A model generated the notes under the pieces. The model worked only from the letters and a program-made list of their open reading frames with translations. It had not been told where the DNA came from and ran no database searches. The position numbers were made by a program, and so were the translations under genes. Source: an uncultured Chitinophagaceae bacterium (GTDB lineage Bacteria; Bacteroidota; Bacteroidia; Chitinophagales; Chitinophagaceae). Taken from it: a stretch of DNA of 53,976 bases. Positions 34,570-42,035 of the stretch are shown piece by piece; the first letter of the stretch is position 1; the number at the start of each line of letters is the position of its first letter. The DNA is taken from assembly GCA_903904335.1 (NCBI GenBank), contig CAIVCF010000147.1:1-53976 (forward strand), in the 5' to 3' direction.

Positions 34570-36045
34570 TTATTTCAATTCTATCCATTCACTCAGATTG
34601 TTATTCAGGTCAACAGCGGCAGTAAAGATTCTGTCGTCCGAAGATGCAATACTTTTCGTTCTGTCAAATAAAGAAATCTTATCGGTAATTAGTATGTCTA
34701 TCAATGTTGCATATTCTCTTTTTTCTTTAATATTAGGCGGCAATACAAAAACTGCGAAACCTTTTATTTTTTCTTTTCCATTATAAACGATCCTGAAATT
34801 ATTATTCTTTAATTTTTCAATGAAAGGTTTAGGAGGAGGAATGCTGTCGATCCATTTCATAGGTGGTACCAATGCAGGCAATGCATAATAATTTAATCGC
34901 AAACTGTCGCTCCATCCATTTGGGTTCTTTTCAAAAACCCTGCTGTTGAAATAAACACTTCCTTGTGTCGTGGAATAATTGCGAAGATTTTTTATCTGAT
35001 TGGGCAATTCATTTTTATCTCTCCATGCTGCATTACTTCCGGCACGTTCGATTGCATGACCAATGAAAAGTTGTTTGCCATATGCATGTGCATTCCACCA
35101 TTCCAAAAGAATATCATAGTCGCAAAGTTTATGTCCCCGCTCCCAATACAATTGAGGTACAACATAATCAATCCAACCTTTCCGAAGCCATAATAAAATA
35201 TCGGCGTAGAGATCATCGTAATTGGTTTGACCGGCTCTGGTATTGCTTCCCATTGGATCCTTGTCTTTATTCCGCCACACACCAAAAGGGCTAATACCAA
35301 ATTTTACTCTTGCATTATTATTACGGATCGTTTCAAATAATAATTTAATGACGCTATCGCAATTGCTTCTTCGCCAATCCTCTTTATTTAAACCTCTGCT
35401 ATATTGACGATACGTTTTTTCATCCGGGAATTCTTTTCCCTTAATACGATAAGGGTAGAAATAATCATCCATGTGAATGCCATCAATGTCATAACGTGTT
35501 ATCAGATCTTTTACCACTCTTGCAACATGTTCTCTTACCTGCGGCATGCCGGGATTAAAATATTTTATATTCCCGTAAGTCAAAAACCATTCGGGATGAA
35601 TTTTTGTAAGATGCGATGGCGCGATGGAAGAAGTATGAATATTGAATACCGCACGATAGGGATTTAACCATGCATGAAATTCCATGCCGCGTTTATGTGT
35701 TTCCTCTATCATGAAAGCAAGCGGATCGTAAAATGGTGTTGGTGGTAAGCCTTGCTTACCATTTAAATATTCACTCCAGGGTTCGTATTGTGAAGGATAG
35801 AATGCATCTCCTGCGGGGCGTATCTGCACAACAACGGCATTCATACCATTGTGCTGATGCATATCCAATAAATGAATGAACTGGGCCTTTTGTTCATCAA
35901 CGCTCATTCCTTTTTTATCAGGCCAATCAATATTTTCAATGGTGGCAACCCAAACGGCACGAAACTCATACAACGGCGCATTTTGCGCAATGCATGAAGA
36001 TGTATAAAACAGTGTACATAAAAAAATAACAAAGCGGTATTTCAT
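34570..36045 (-). CDS. GHL10/DUF187 family glycoside hydrolase-like protein, secreted
   Basis: 491 residues. Signal peptide MKYRFVIFLCTLFYTSSCIA, with the Cys at about 18 not in a classical lipobox. The family begins RAVWVATIENIDWP (residue about 28) and continues with MNAVVVQIRPAGDAFYPSQY, EEWS-like PWSEYLNGKQG, RGMEFHAWLNPYR, YDIDGIHMDDYFYPY and DYVVPQLYWERG, all typical of the TIM-barrel GHL10 (DUF187) group. Such proteins are found on the cell surface or in the periplasm and are thought to act on glycans; some relatives act on peptidoglycan. The C-terminal about 100 residues look like a beta-sandwich add-on. Stands between the regulator gene (47 bp) and MarR. Confidence 0.86.
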   Translation of the reverse strand: MKYRFVIFLCTLFYTSSCIAQNAPLYEFRAVWVATIENIDWPDKKGMSVDEQKAQFIHLLDMHQHNGMNAVVVQIRPAGDAFYPSQYEPWSEYLNGKQGLPPTPFYDPLAFMIEETHKRGMEFHAWLNPYRAVFNIHTSSIAPSHLTKIHPEWFLTYGNIKYFNPGMPQVREHVARVVKDLITRYDIDGIHMDDYFYPYRIKGKEFPDEKTYRQYSRGLNKEDWRRSNCDSVIKLLFETIRNNNARVKFGISPFGVWRNKDKDPMGSNTRAGQTNYDDLYADILLWLRKGWIDYVVPQLYWERGHKLCDYDILLEWWNAHAYGKQLFIGHAIERAGSNAAWRDKNELPNQIKNLRNYSTTQGSVYFNSRVFEKNPNGWSDSLRLNYYALPALVPPMKWIDSIPPPKPFIEKLKNNNFRIVYNGKEKIKGFAVFVLPPNIKEKREYATLIDILITDKISLFDRTKSIASSDDRIFTAAVDLNNNLSEWIELK

Positions 36046-36122
36046 GCATCTAAGATAAGAACTGCATGTAAGTGTAAAAGCAATGTGGAAGAATTAGAGG
36101 AATCGTTCAATTAATGCACAAA

Positions 36123-36578
36123 TCATTTTGAACCACGCATTTTGTCGAGTAGTTCGTTCATGATCAATGCTTCTGCTAAAGTAAGTGTATCTGTAATGCT
36201 GTCTATTTCGTGATTCTTTTGATCCAATCTTTCCAATAAGGCCAGCCCTTTTTCTGAAATGCTTACATCAACAAGGCGTTTATCGGTGGTGCTGATTTTT
36301 TTTACAGCTAATTCTTTTTTTACCAAACGTTCTACTAAACGGCTCGTATCACTCATCTTGTCTAACATCCTTTCACGGATCTGTAAAGTAGAAATGGGCA
36401 CTTCACTGCCACGTAAAATGCGGAGAATATTATATTGTTGAGGCGTTATATCCTCGTGGCTTACAAACTCTTTTACTTTTTCCAAAATCCAATTGGCGGA
36501 GTAAATGATATTGACAGATGCCTTATGAAATTCACTCCTGAAATCTTTTCTCTGTTGTATATCTTCTTCTATTCCCAT
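36123..36578 (-). CDS. MarR family transcriptional regulator
   Basis: 151 residues. Winged-helix core about 35-120: ITPQQYNILRILRGSEVPIS, MSDTSRLVERLVKKELAVKK (recognition helix) and TDKRLVDVSISEKGLALLER (wing with the D-x-R-x-V pattern of MarR proteins). N- and C-terminal helices form the dimer region. MarR proteins usually repress nearby genes and respond to small molecules or redox change. The gene 103 bp upstream on the same strand is a radical SAM protein; the gene downstream is the GHL10 protein. No palindromic operator was identified. Confidence 0.9.
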   Translation of the reverse strand: MGIEEDIQQRKDFRSEFHKASVNIIYSANWILEKVKEFVSHEDITPQQYNILRILRGSEVPISTLQIRERMLDKMSDTSRLVERLVKKELAVKKISTTDKRLVDVSISEKGLALLERLDQKNHEIDSITDTLTLAEALIMNELLDKMRGSK

Positions 36579-36681
36579 ATCGCAAAGCTACTCAGCCATT
36601 ATTTTTAAAGAAATGACTTTTGAGGGATGTGAAAATGATTTTTATCAATAAATGTTTATACAACGAATGGTAAAATAGGGC

Positions 36682-37713
36682 TTAATCTTCCCAAACTTTT
36701 AGACCCTCGCTGCAATTAGAGCAGATATCAATATTCTTTCTGCTTGTCATTAATTCTTTGCGAAACTGTTTGTAATTATCGTTGTTCCATATCTGTTTGA
36801 AAGATTGCATTTGCAGATTACCCAACTGATGTGCGGCATCTTTATCAAAACAGCAAGGCACCACCAAACCATCCCATGTAATAACATTGGCATGCGATAG
36901 TTTCCAGCAATGATTGCTTAATCCGCTTTTCACTTTCACATTTCCTTTCTTATCTTTTTTATAACGGCTGTATTTTTCGTTAAGCGGAATTAATTGGTTT
37001 GGGTCATTTTCAAAATCATATACTTGTGCTGTTTTAAATCGAACCTGATCTACGCCCATCTCTTTGCCGAGTTTTTTTATTTCTTCTATCTGATGTTCAT
37101 TCGGTTTCACAACCAGAAACTGAAAAAAGATAAAAGGTGTTTTACTTTTCAACTCTTTTTTCCATTTCACGATATTTCTTGTTCCTTCCAGAACCTTATC
37201 CAGCTTACCTCCTACACGATATTGTTCATAAACATCCTGCGTGGTGCCGTCAATCGAAATGATTAACCTGTCTAATCCGCTTTCAACAGTTTGTTTTGCT
37301 TTTTCATCCGTTAAATAATGTGCATTGGTTGATGTGGCAGTATAAATCCCTTTTTGATGAGCATAGCTCACCATTTCCAAAAAATCGGGATTCAGATAAG
37401 GTTCTCCCTGAAAATAGAAGATCAGGTATAGTAAATCTTTATAAATATCATCAATCGTTTCACGAAAAAAATTTTTCTCCAACATGCCCGTTGGCCGTGT
37501 AAACTCTCTTAATCCGCTGGGGCATTCGGGGCAACGAAGGTTACAGGACGTAGTGGGCTCAAAAGAAACAGAGATCGGATAACCCCATTGAACTGGCTTT
37601 CCTGTCAGCTTGCCGATCTGATAGCTGCCCATCACTTTCAAAGCATTCAATAATCTGCGGAATGTGATTTTTGAAAAAAGATTAAGACTATCTGTTAAAT
37701 TAAAGTAAGGCAT
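36682..37713 (-). CDS. Radical SAM / SPASM domain protein
   Basis: 343 residues. Radical SAM cluster motif C57-x3-C61-x2-C64 in TTSCNLRCPECPSGL, then FYFQGEPYLNPDFLEMV (GEP-like), LDRLIISIDGTTQDVYEQYR and a C-terminal SPASM-type cysteine set: SNHCWKLSHANVITWDG, VVPCCFDKD and IDICSNCSEGLKVW. These domains reduce AdoMet and carry auxiliary Fe-S clusters; members mature peptides or modify small molecules. No small precursor peptide gene was seen nearby, so the substrate is unknown. Probably cytosolic, own transcript or with the MarR gene downstream. Confidence 0.9.
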   Translation of the reverse strand: MPYFNLTDSLNLFSKITFRRLLNALKVMGSYQIGKLTGKPVQWGYPISVSFEPTTSCNLRCPECPSGLREFTRPTGMLEKNFFRETIDDIYKDLLYLIFYFQGEPYLNPDFLEMVSYAHQKGIYTATSTNAHYLTDEKAKQTVESGLDRLIISIDGTTQDVYEQYRVGGKLDKVLEGTRNIVKWKKELKSKTPFIFFQFLVVKPNEHQIEEIKKLGKEMGVDQVRFKTAQVYDFENDPNQLIPLNEKYSRYKKDKKGNVKVKSGLSNHCWKLSHANVITWDGLVVPCCFDKDAAHQLGNLQMQSFKQIWNNDNYKQFRKELMTSRKNIDICSNCSEGLKVWED

Positions 37714-37874
37714 ATTGTATTGTAAAAATACGCTTCAAAGGGCGATTCAGGCGTTAAACATCAAATCTTCTTCTTTTGCCCGAAAACCTGATGGATTGCA
37801 TTTTTTTTGGAAAACAATGATTCTATTTTCGCTTTGGTTCAGTAAAAACCCTTGATTAAAAACCCGAAAAACGT

Positions 37875-38597
37875 ATGGTAAGTTCAAACATTTCACACGA
37901 CGCTGAGCATCTTTGCCAGTCTTGTGCCCAAAAAAACACTTCGGTTTTTTGCAAGGCTAAAGTTGAATACCTCACTGAGGTAAACAATCAAAAGGTCTGC
38001 AACACTTTTAAAAAGGGGCAAACCATCTTCAACGAAGGTTCTTATCCTTTTGGCGTTTTTTGTATTAACAGCGGAAAAGTAAAGTTGGCTCATTTGGGCG
38101 ATGATGGCAAAGAACAAATTATCCGGTTATTAAAAGGCGGCGATATTGTTGGTTACAGAGCATTATTGAGTAATGAAAGATACAGTGCTACTGCTGTGGC
38201 TTTGGAAGATACACAAGTGTGTTTTATTCCTAAAGAATTGTTCATTCATATTTTAAAAAATGATGCCGGATTGACTTTCGAAATGATGAAATTACTGAGC
38301 GACGAATTACATAAAACAGAATTGAAATTAACGCACCTTGCTCAAAAACCTGTTCGCGAAAGATTAGCAGAGATATTACTTTTCATTAAAGAGACTTATG
38401 GTTTTGAAGATGATGGTATCACATTAAATGTGAGATTATCGAGAGAAGAGATTGCCAATCTCGTTGGCACTGCAACAGAATCGACGATCCGTTTATTGTC
38501 TGAATTTAAACGTGATGCTATGGTTGAGTTAGACGGGAAAAAAATAAAGATCATCAATCAAAAAAAATTATTGAAAACTGCAAATCTACAGGATTAA
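37875..38597 (+). CDS. FNR-like Crp/Fnr family transcription regulator
   Basis: 240 residues. N-terminal cysteines C14, C17 and C26 (HLCQSCAQKNTSVFCKAK) and C116 in EDTQVCFIPKE line up with the four ligands of the E. coli FNR [4Fe-4S] cluster, whose C122 sits in a similar V-C-x-I-P. The effector-type barrel is GQTIFNEGSYPFGVFCINSG to ERYSATAVAL, then a long dimer helix and a helix-turn-helix, SREEIANLVGTATESTIRLL. In the recognition helix Glu and Arg match FNR E209 and R213, but FNR S212 is Ile here. It stands at the head of the cbb3 oxidase locus and two FNR-like boxes lie downstream, so an oxygen-sensing activator is likely. Confidence 0.88.
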   Translation: MVSSNISHDAEHLCQSCAQKNTSVFCKAKVEYLTEVNNQKVCNTFKKGQTIFNEGSYPFGVFCINSGKVKLAHLGDDGKEQIIRLLKGGDIVGYRALLSNERYSATAVALEDTQVCFIPKELFIHILKNDAGLTFEMMKLLSDELHKTELKLTHLAQKPVRERLAEILLFIKETYGFEDDGITLNVRLSREEIANLVGTATESTIRLLSEFKRDAMVELDGKKIKIINQKKLLKTANLQD

Positions 38598-38656
38598 ACA
38601 CCACCATAAGATCCTTTTAATGTGTATAATGAATATGATAAAAGTCATACTGGGGC

Positions 38657-38670
38657 TTGAGTTACATCAT
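38657..38670 (+). promoter_or_regulatory. FNR-like box upstream of the hemerythrin gene
   Basis: TTGAG-TTAC-ATCAT matches the FNR consensus TTGAT-N4-ATCAA at 8 of 10 bases. A TA-box-like element (TAACTTGC) starts at 38693, 36 bp after the box start, the same distance as at ccoS. The gene begins at 38711. Confidence 0.6.
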
Positions 38671-38710
38671 TGATATACTTGACAGTGAAGAATAACTTGC
38701 AGAAACAAAA

Positions 38711-39280
38711 ATGTATAATATGTTTTTGAACCGATTAGATAACTACAGTAATGCAGCCTTAACACCTGAAGGGCTTTGCAATTTAATTCAGTTAGAATAC
38801 CAGCCCGAGATAATGGGATCTTGTAATACAATCGAACACTATTTGACCACCCATCCTTTTGTAAAAGAATTACCTGCTTCCGTTTCAGAAGTTGTACAAT
38901 TACTTTTCAAAAAATTAGAAGACGAATTAAAACATTTGTTCTTGAAAGAATCAGGAATTGTATTTCCCTATATCAAAAAAAATTATCACGGTACCGAGAA
39001 AGTAGATAACAATACAGTTGATATGAAAGTGGTGGAATCTGTTCATAACACGCATCAAACTATTATCGGTCTTACACAAAAAATACGGCAGCAGTTAAAT
39101 AATTATGTTGTTAAACCTGCCTGGAGCAAAGAATGGAAAGATTGTGTGAATGAATTGTTCGCATTGGAAAACAGTATTTTTCAATGGATACATGTTGAAC
39201 AGAATTTATTATACCCTAAAGTAACCGGTTTGGGAAATCATTATCGTGCCGGTCATCATCACCATCATCATCTTAATTAA
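38711..39280 (+). CDS. Hemerythrin-like protein with natural hexahistidine C-terminus
   Basis: 189 residues; a second in-frame ATG at codon 4 is an alternative start. The helical bundle carries spaced histidines in IEHYLTTHPF, ELKHLFLKESGIVFPYIKKN, SVHNTHQTIIGL and WIHVEQNLLYPKV, the pattern of HHE/RIC di-iron proteins (ScdA, YtfE) that repair Fe-S clusters after nitrosative or oxidative damage. The C-terminus reads RAGHHHHHHLN, six His in a row, which may bind metal; it is encoded by CAT/CAC codons and is part of the native frame. It lies behind an FNR-like box and 9 bp before ccoI, which fits a low-oxygen role. Confidence 0.8.
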   Translation: MYNMFLNRLDNYSNAALTPEGLCNLIQLEYQPEIMGSCNTIEHYLTTHPFVKELPASVSEVVQLLFKKLEDELKHLFLKESGIVFPYIKKNYHGTEKVDNNTVDMKVVESVHNTHQTIIGLTQKIRQQLNNYVVKPAWSKEWKDCVNELFALENSIFQWIHVEQNLLYPKVTGLGNHYRAGHHHHHHLN

Positions 39281-39289
39281 AAAGTAAGA

Positions 39290-41689
39290 ATGAGCAATAA
39301 GGAAAAGGCAATTGCTGTGCAATGTTATCATTGCGGTGAGGATTGTGTTGACAAGCCCGTTCATGTGCACGAAAAAGATTTTTGCTGTGAAGGCTGCAGG
39401 ATGGTGTATGAAATCTTAAATCAAAACGGTTTATGTGATTATTATGCCATCAGCAAAAATCCGGGTATCAACCAGCGAATTAAAATAAGAGAAAATAAAT
39501 TTGCCTTTCTGGATGATGAAAACATTCAACAATCACTCACTGTTTTTAAAGACGATAAACAAACACATATTTCATTCTATTTACCGCAAATGCACTGCAG
39601 CAGTTGTTTGTGGCTATTGGAGAACCTGCATCGGCTAAATGAAAATGTAATAAGCAGTAAAGTAAATTTTACAAGAAAAGAAGCCGATATTATTTTCAAT
39701 CATAGGAATGTTTCCATGCGGGAAGTGGCTGAATTATTAACGGCCATCGGGTATGAACCTTATATCAGTTTAAATGATGCAAAGAATAGAAAGCCTAAGG
39801 TTAGTAAATCGAAGATTTATAAATTAGGTGTTGCGGGATTTTGTTTCGGAAACATCATGTTGATGAGCTTTCCGGAATATTTGGGAATCGATGCAAAAGA
39901 GCAAAGCCTGGTAAATATTTTCCGTTACCTCAACGTATTATTAAGTCTGCCAGTTTTCTTTTATTCGTCGTCGGAATTATACATGAGTGCATGGAAGAGT
40001 TTGAAACATGGTTTCTTAAGTATCGATGCACCTATTGTTTTGGCAGTAGTAGTTACTTTCGGAAGAAGTTTATATGAAGTGTTATCAGGAACAGGAAGCG
40101 GATACTTTGACAGCATGGCAGGTATTGTTTTTTTTATGTTGATTGGAAGAGTGTTGCAGGATAAAACGTATGAGCAATTAAGTTTTGAAAGAGATTATAC
40201 ATCTTACTTTCCTATTGCAGTTACACGAGTAAAAGATGAGAAAGAAGAAACAGCTCCATTGCAGGATATTAAACTCAATGATACTTTATTAATACATAAT
40301 CAGGAATTGATCCCCGCTGATGGCATTTTAACCAAAGGAAAAGCTGTGGTCGATTACAGTTTTGTAACGGGTGAAAGTTTACCGGTTGAAAAAGAAATGG
40401 GCGAGATCATTTATGCCGGCGGAAAGCAAATCGGAAGCAATATCGAAATGCTGGTTGTAAAAGAAGTAGCGCAGAGTTATCTCACCAAACTTTGGAACAG
40501 AGAAGAGTTTAGTCGAAACAGTATCGATTCAGAACGCTCGTTTGTTCATTTGCTGTCAAAGTATTTTACATGGATCGTTTTATTTCTTTCACTTTCATCA
40601 GCAACATACTGGTATTTTAATGATGTAAGCAGAATGTGGGTAGCAGCAACATCTGTTTTGATCATCGCCTGCCCATGCGCATTATTATTGAGCAACACTT
40701 TCACTAATGGAAATATTTTAAGAATACTGGGGCGCAGACATTTATATCTGCGCAATGCGCAAACCATAGAAGACATAGCAGGCGTTGATTATATCGTATT
40801 TGATAAGACTGGAACACTCACTACAGGCCGTTATAATGAACTCGCATACAGTGGAATGCCTTTGAGTAAAGATGTAAAAAGGAAGATTGCTGCATTGGCG
40901 TCTCAGTCAACTCATCCTATGAGTAAAGCGATTGCTGCATGGACAAATGAAAACAACAGAGCCAAAGTAGCAGCCTATGAAGAACATACCGGCAAAGGTG
41001 TTGAAGGTATCGTTGATGGAGAATTCATCACACTCGGATCTAAAAGTTATGTGACGGGTGTACACGCCGAAAGAGATATTGAAACGGCAACTTATTTGTC
41101 GATCGATGGAAATGTATTGGGCAAATTCACTTTCAGGAACCATTATCGTAATCATGTGCCGTTAATGATTAAACGGCTTCGCAAAAAATATGAGCTGGCA
41201 GTATTAAGTGGCGACAATGCAGGAGAGAAAGATTATTTACAGGAATTATTGGGGTTTAATGCCAATATACTTTTTCATCAGAAGCCCGAAGATAAATTAG
41301 AGGCGATCAAACACTTGCAACAAACAGGGAAGCGGGTGATGATGGTGGGCGACGGATTAAATGATGCAGGAGCTTTGCGTCAGGCAGATGTAGGAATTGC
41401 TGTTGCAGAAAACAGCAACAATTTCACGCCTGCAAGTGATGCCATCCTGGAAGCGGATCAATTACCATATTTATACAAATTCATTCAATTGTGTAAAGAC
41501 AATAAAAAAGTGGTAATGGCAGCATTTACCGTTTCGATACTTTATAATATCGTAGGTAATTATTATGCAGTGCAGGGGCTTTTATCGCCCATGTATGCTG
41601 CTATTTTAATGCCATGCAGCAGTATCAGTATTTTATTGATAACATTCGGTTTCAGCAATTTTTCTGCATGGAGAATGCGACTGAAATAG
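39290..41689 (+). CDS. ccoI: Copper-translocating P1B-type ATPase for cbb3 oxidase assembly (CcoI/FixI)
   Basis: 799 residues. An N-terminal Cys-rich segment (VQCYHCGEDC, KDFCCEGCRMVYEIL) precedes an HMA-type domain with LPQMHCSSCLWLLENL. ATPase motifs: VTGESLPVEK, the membrane CPC motif (IIACPCALLLS), VFDKTGTLTTGRY, SQSTHPMSKAIA (HP motif) and MVGDGLNDAGALRQADVGIA. This layout is that of CcoI/FixI, which exports Cu to the periplasm for the CuB site of the oxidase. Start 9 bp after the hemerythrin gene. It is followed by a 146-bp spacer with an FNR-like box before ccoS. Confidence 0.95.
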   Translation: MSNKEKAIAVQCYHCGEDCVDKPVHVHEKDFCCEGCRMVYEILNQNGLCDYYAISKNPGINQRIKIRENKFAFLDDENIQQSLTVFKDDKQTHISFYLPQMHCSSCLWLLENLHRLNENVISSKVNFTRKEADIIFNHRNVSMREVAELLTAIGYEPYISLNDAKNRKPKVSKSKIYKLGVAGFCFGNIMLMSFPEYLGIDAKEQSLVNIFRYLNVLLSLPVFFYSSSELYMSAWKSLKHGFLSIDAPIVLAVVVTFGRSLYEVLSGTGSGYFDSMAGIVFFMLIGRVLQDKTYEQLSFERDYTSYFPIAVTRVKDEKEETAPLQDIKLNDTLLIHNQELIPADGILTKGKAVVDYSFVTGESLPVEKEMGEIIYAGGKQIGSNIEMLVVKEVAQSYLTKLWNREEFSRNSIDSERSFVHLLSKYFTWIVLFLSLSSATYWYFNDVSRMWVAATSVLIIACPCALLLSNTFTNGNILRILGRRHLYLRNAQTIEDIAGVDYIVFDKTGTLTTGRYNELAYSGMPLSKDVKRKIAALASQSTHPMSKAIAAWTNENNRAKVAAYEEHTGKGVEGIVDGEFITLGSKSYVTGVHAERDIETATYLSIDGNVLGKFTFRNHYRNHVPLMIKRLRKKYELAVLSGDNAGEKDYLQELLGFNANILFHQKPEDKLEAIKHLQQTGKRVMMVGDGLNDAGALRQADVGIAVAENSNNFTPASDAILEADQLPYLYKFIQLCKDNKKVVMAAFTVSILYNIVGNYYAVQGLLSPMYAAILMPCSSISILLITFGFSNFSAWRMRLK

Positions 41690-41750
41690 TGCGATTACGA
41701 TCTGAAGTATATCAAAAAGAATGCGGTAATACTTGTTTTCTAATGAAAAC

Positions 41751-41764
41751 ATGACAAATGTCAT
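41751..41764. promoter_or_regulatory. Palindrome upstream of the cco FNR-like box
   Basis: ATGACAAATGTCAT has 6-bp arms ATGACA/TGTCAT around a 2-bp centre. It ends 8 bp before the FNR-like box. Could be an operator for a second regulator; none is named. Confidence 0.4.
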
Positions 41765-41772
41765 TTATCCCC

Positions 41773-41786
41773 TTGAGTTTTATCAT
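41773..41786 (+). promoter_or_regulatory. FNR-like box of the cco operon
   Basis: TTGAG-TTTT-ATCAT, the same half-sites as the box at 38657. A perfect -7 element TATTTTTG (41809-41816) begins 36 bp after its start. With initiation near 41822 the box centre is about 42 bp upstream, the usual place for class II activation by FNR/CRP proteins. Confidence 0.7.
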
Positions 41787-41808
41787 AGACTTCGGAGGGG
41801 TATGAAAA

Positions 41809-41816
41809 TATTTTTG
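41809..41816 (+). promoter_or_regulatory. -7 element of the cco operon
   Basis: TATTTTTG is an exact TAnnTTTG match, 20 bp before the ccoS start. There is no good -33 element, as expected for an activator-dependent promoter. Confidence 0.6.
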
Positions 41817-41835
41817 ATAGCTAATTGTTTTGTTT

Positions 41836-42009
41836 ATGAGCGTTATTATACTTCTGTTAATAGCAAGTATCACTGTTGCATGCCTTTTCCTCGCGGCATT
41901 TATCTGGAGTGTAAAAAACGGCCAGTACGATGATGAAGAAAGTCCTCCTTTAAGAATGTTATTCGACGACCCTCCTTTAGAGCATAAAGAAAAAACAACC
42001 TCGTTATAA
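41836..42009 (+). CDS. ccoS: Cbb3-type oxidase assembly protein CcoS
   Basis: 57 residues, MSVIILLLIASITVACLFLA then AFIWSVKNGQYDDEESPPLR. One membrane helix followed by the conserved W-[SA]-[VI]-K-x-G-Q-[FY]-[DE]-D-x-x-x-P motif of CcoS, needed for cofactor insertion in cbb3 oxidase. The C-terminal tail (MLFDDPPLEHKEKTTSL) is normal for the family. It is the first gene behind the FNR-like box and starts 26 bp before ccoNO. Confidence 0.92.
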   Translation: MSVIILLLIASITVACLFLAAFIWSVKNGQYDDEESPPLRMLFDDPPLEHKEKTTSL

Positions 42010-42035
42010 TCAACAACCAATCACAAACCAAAAGT

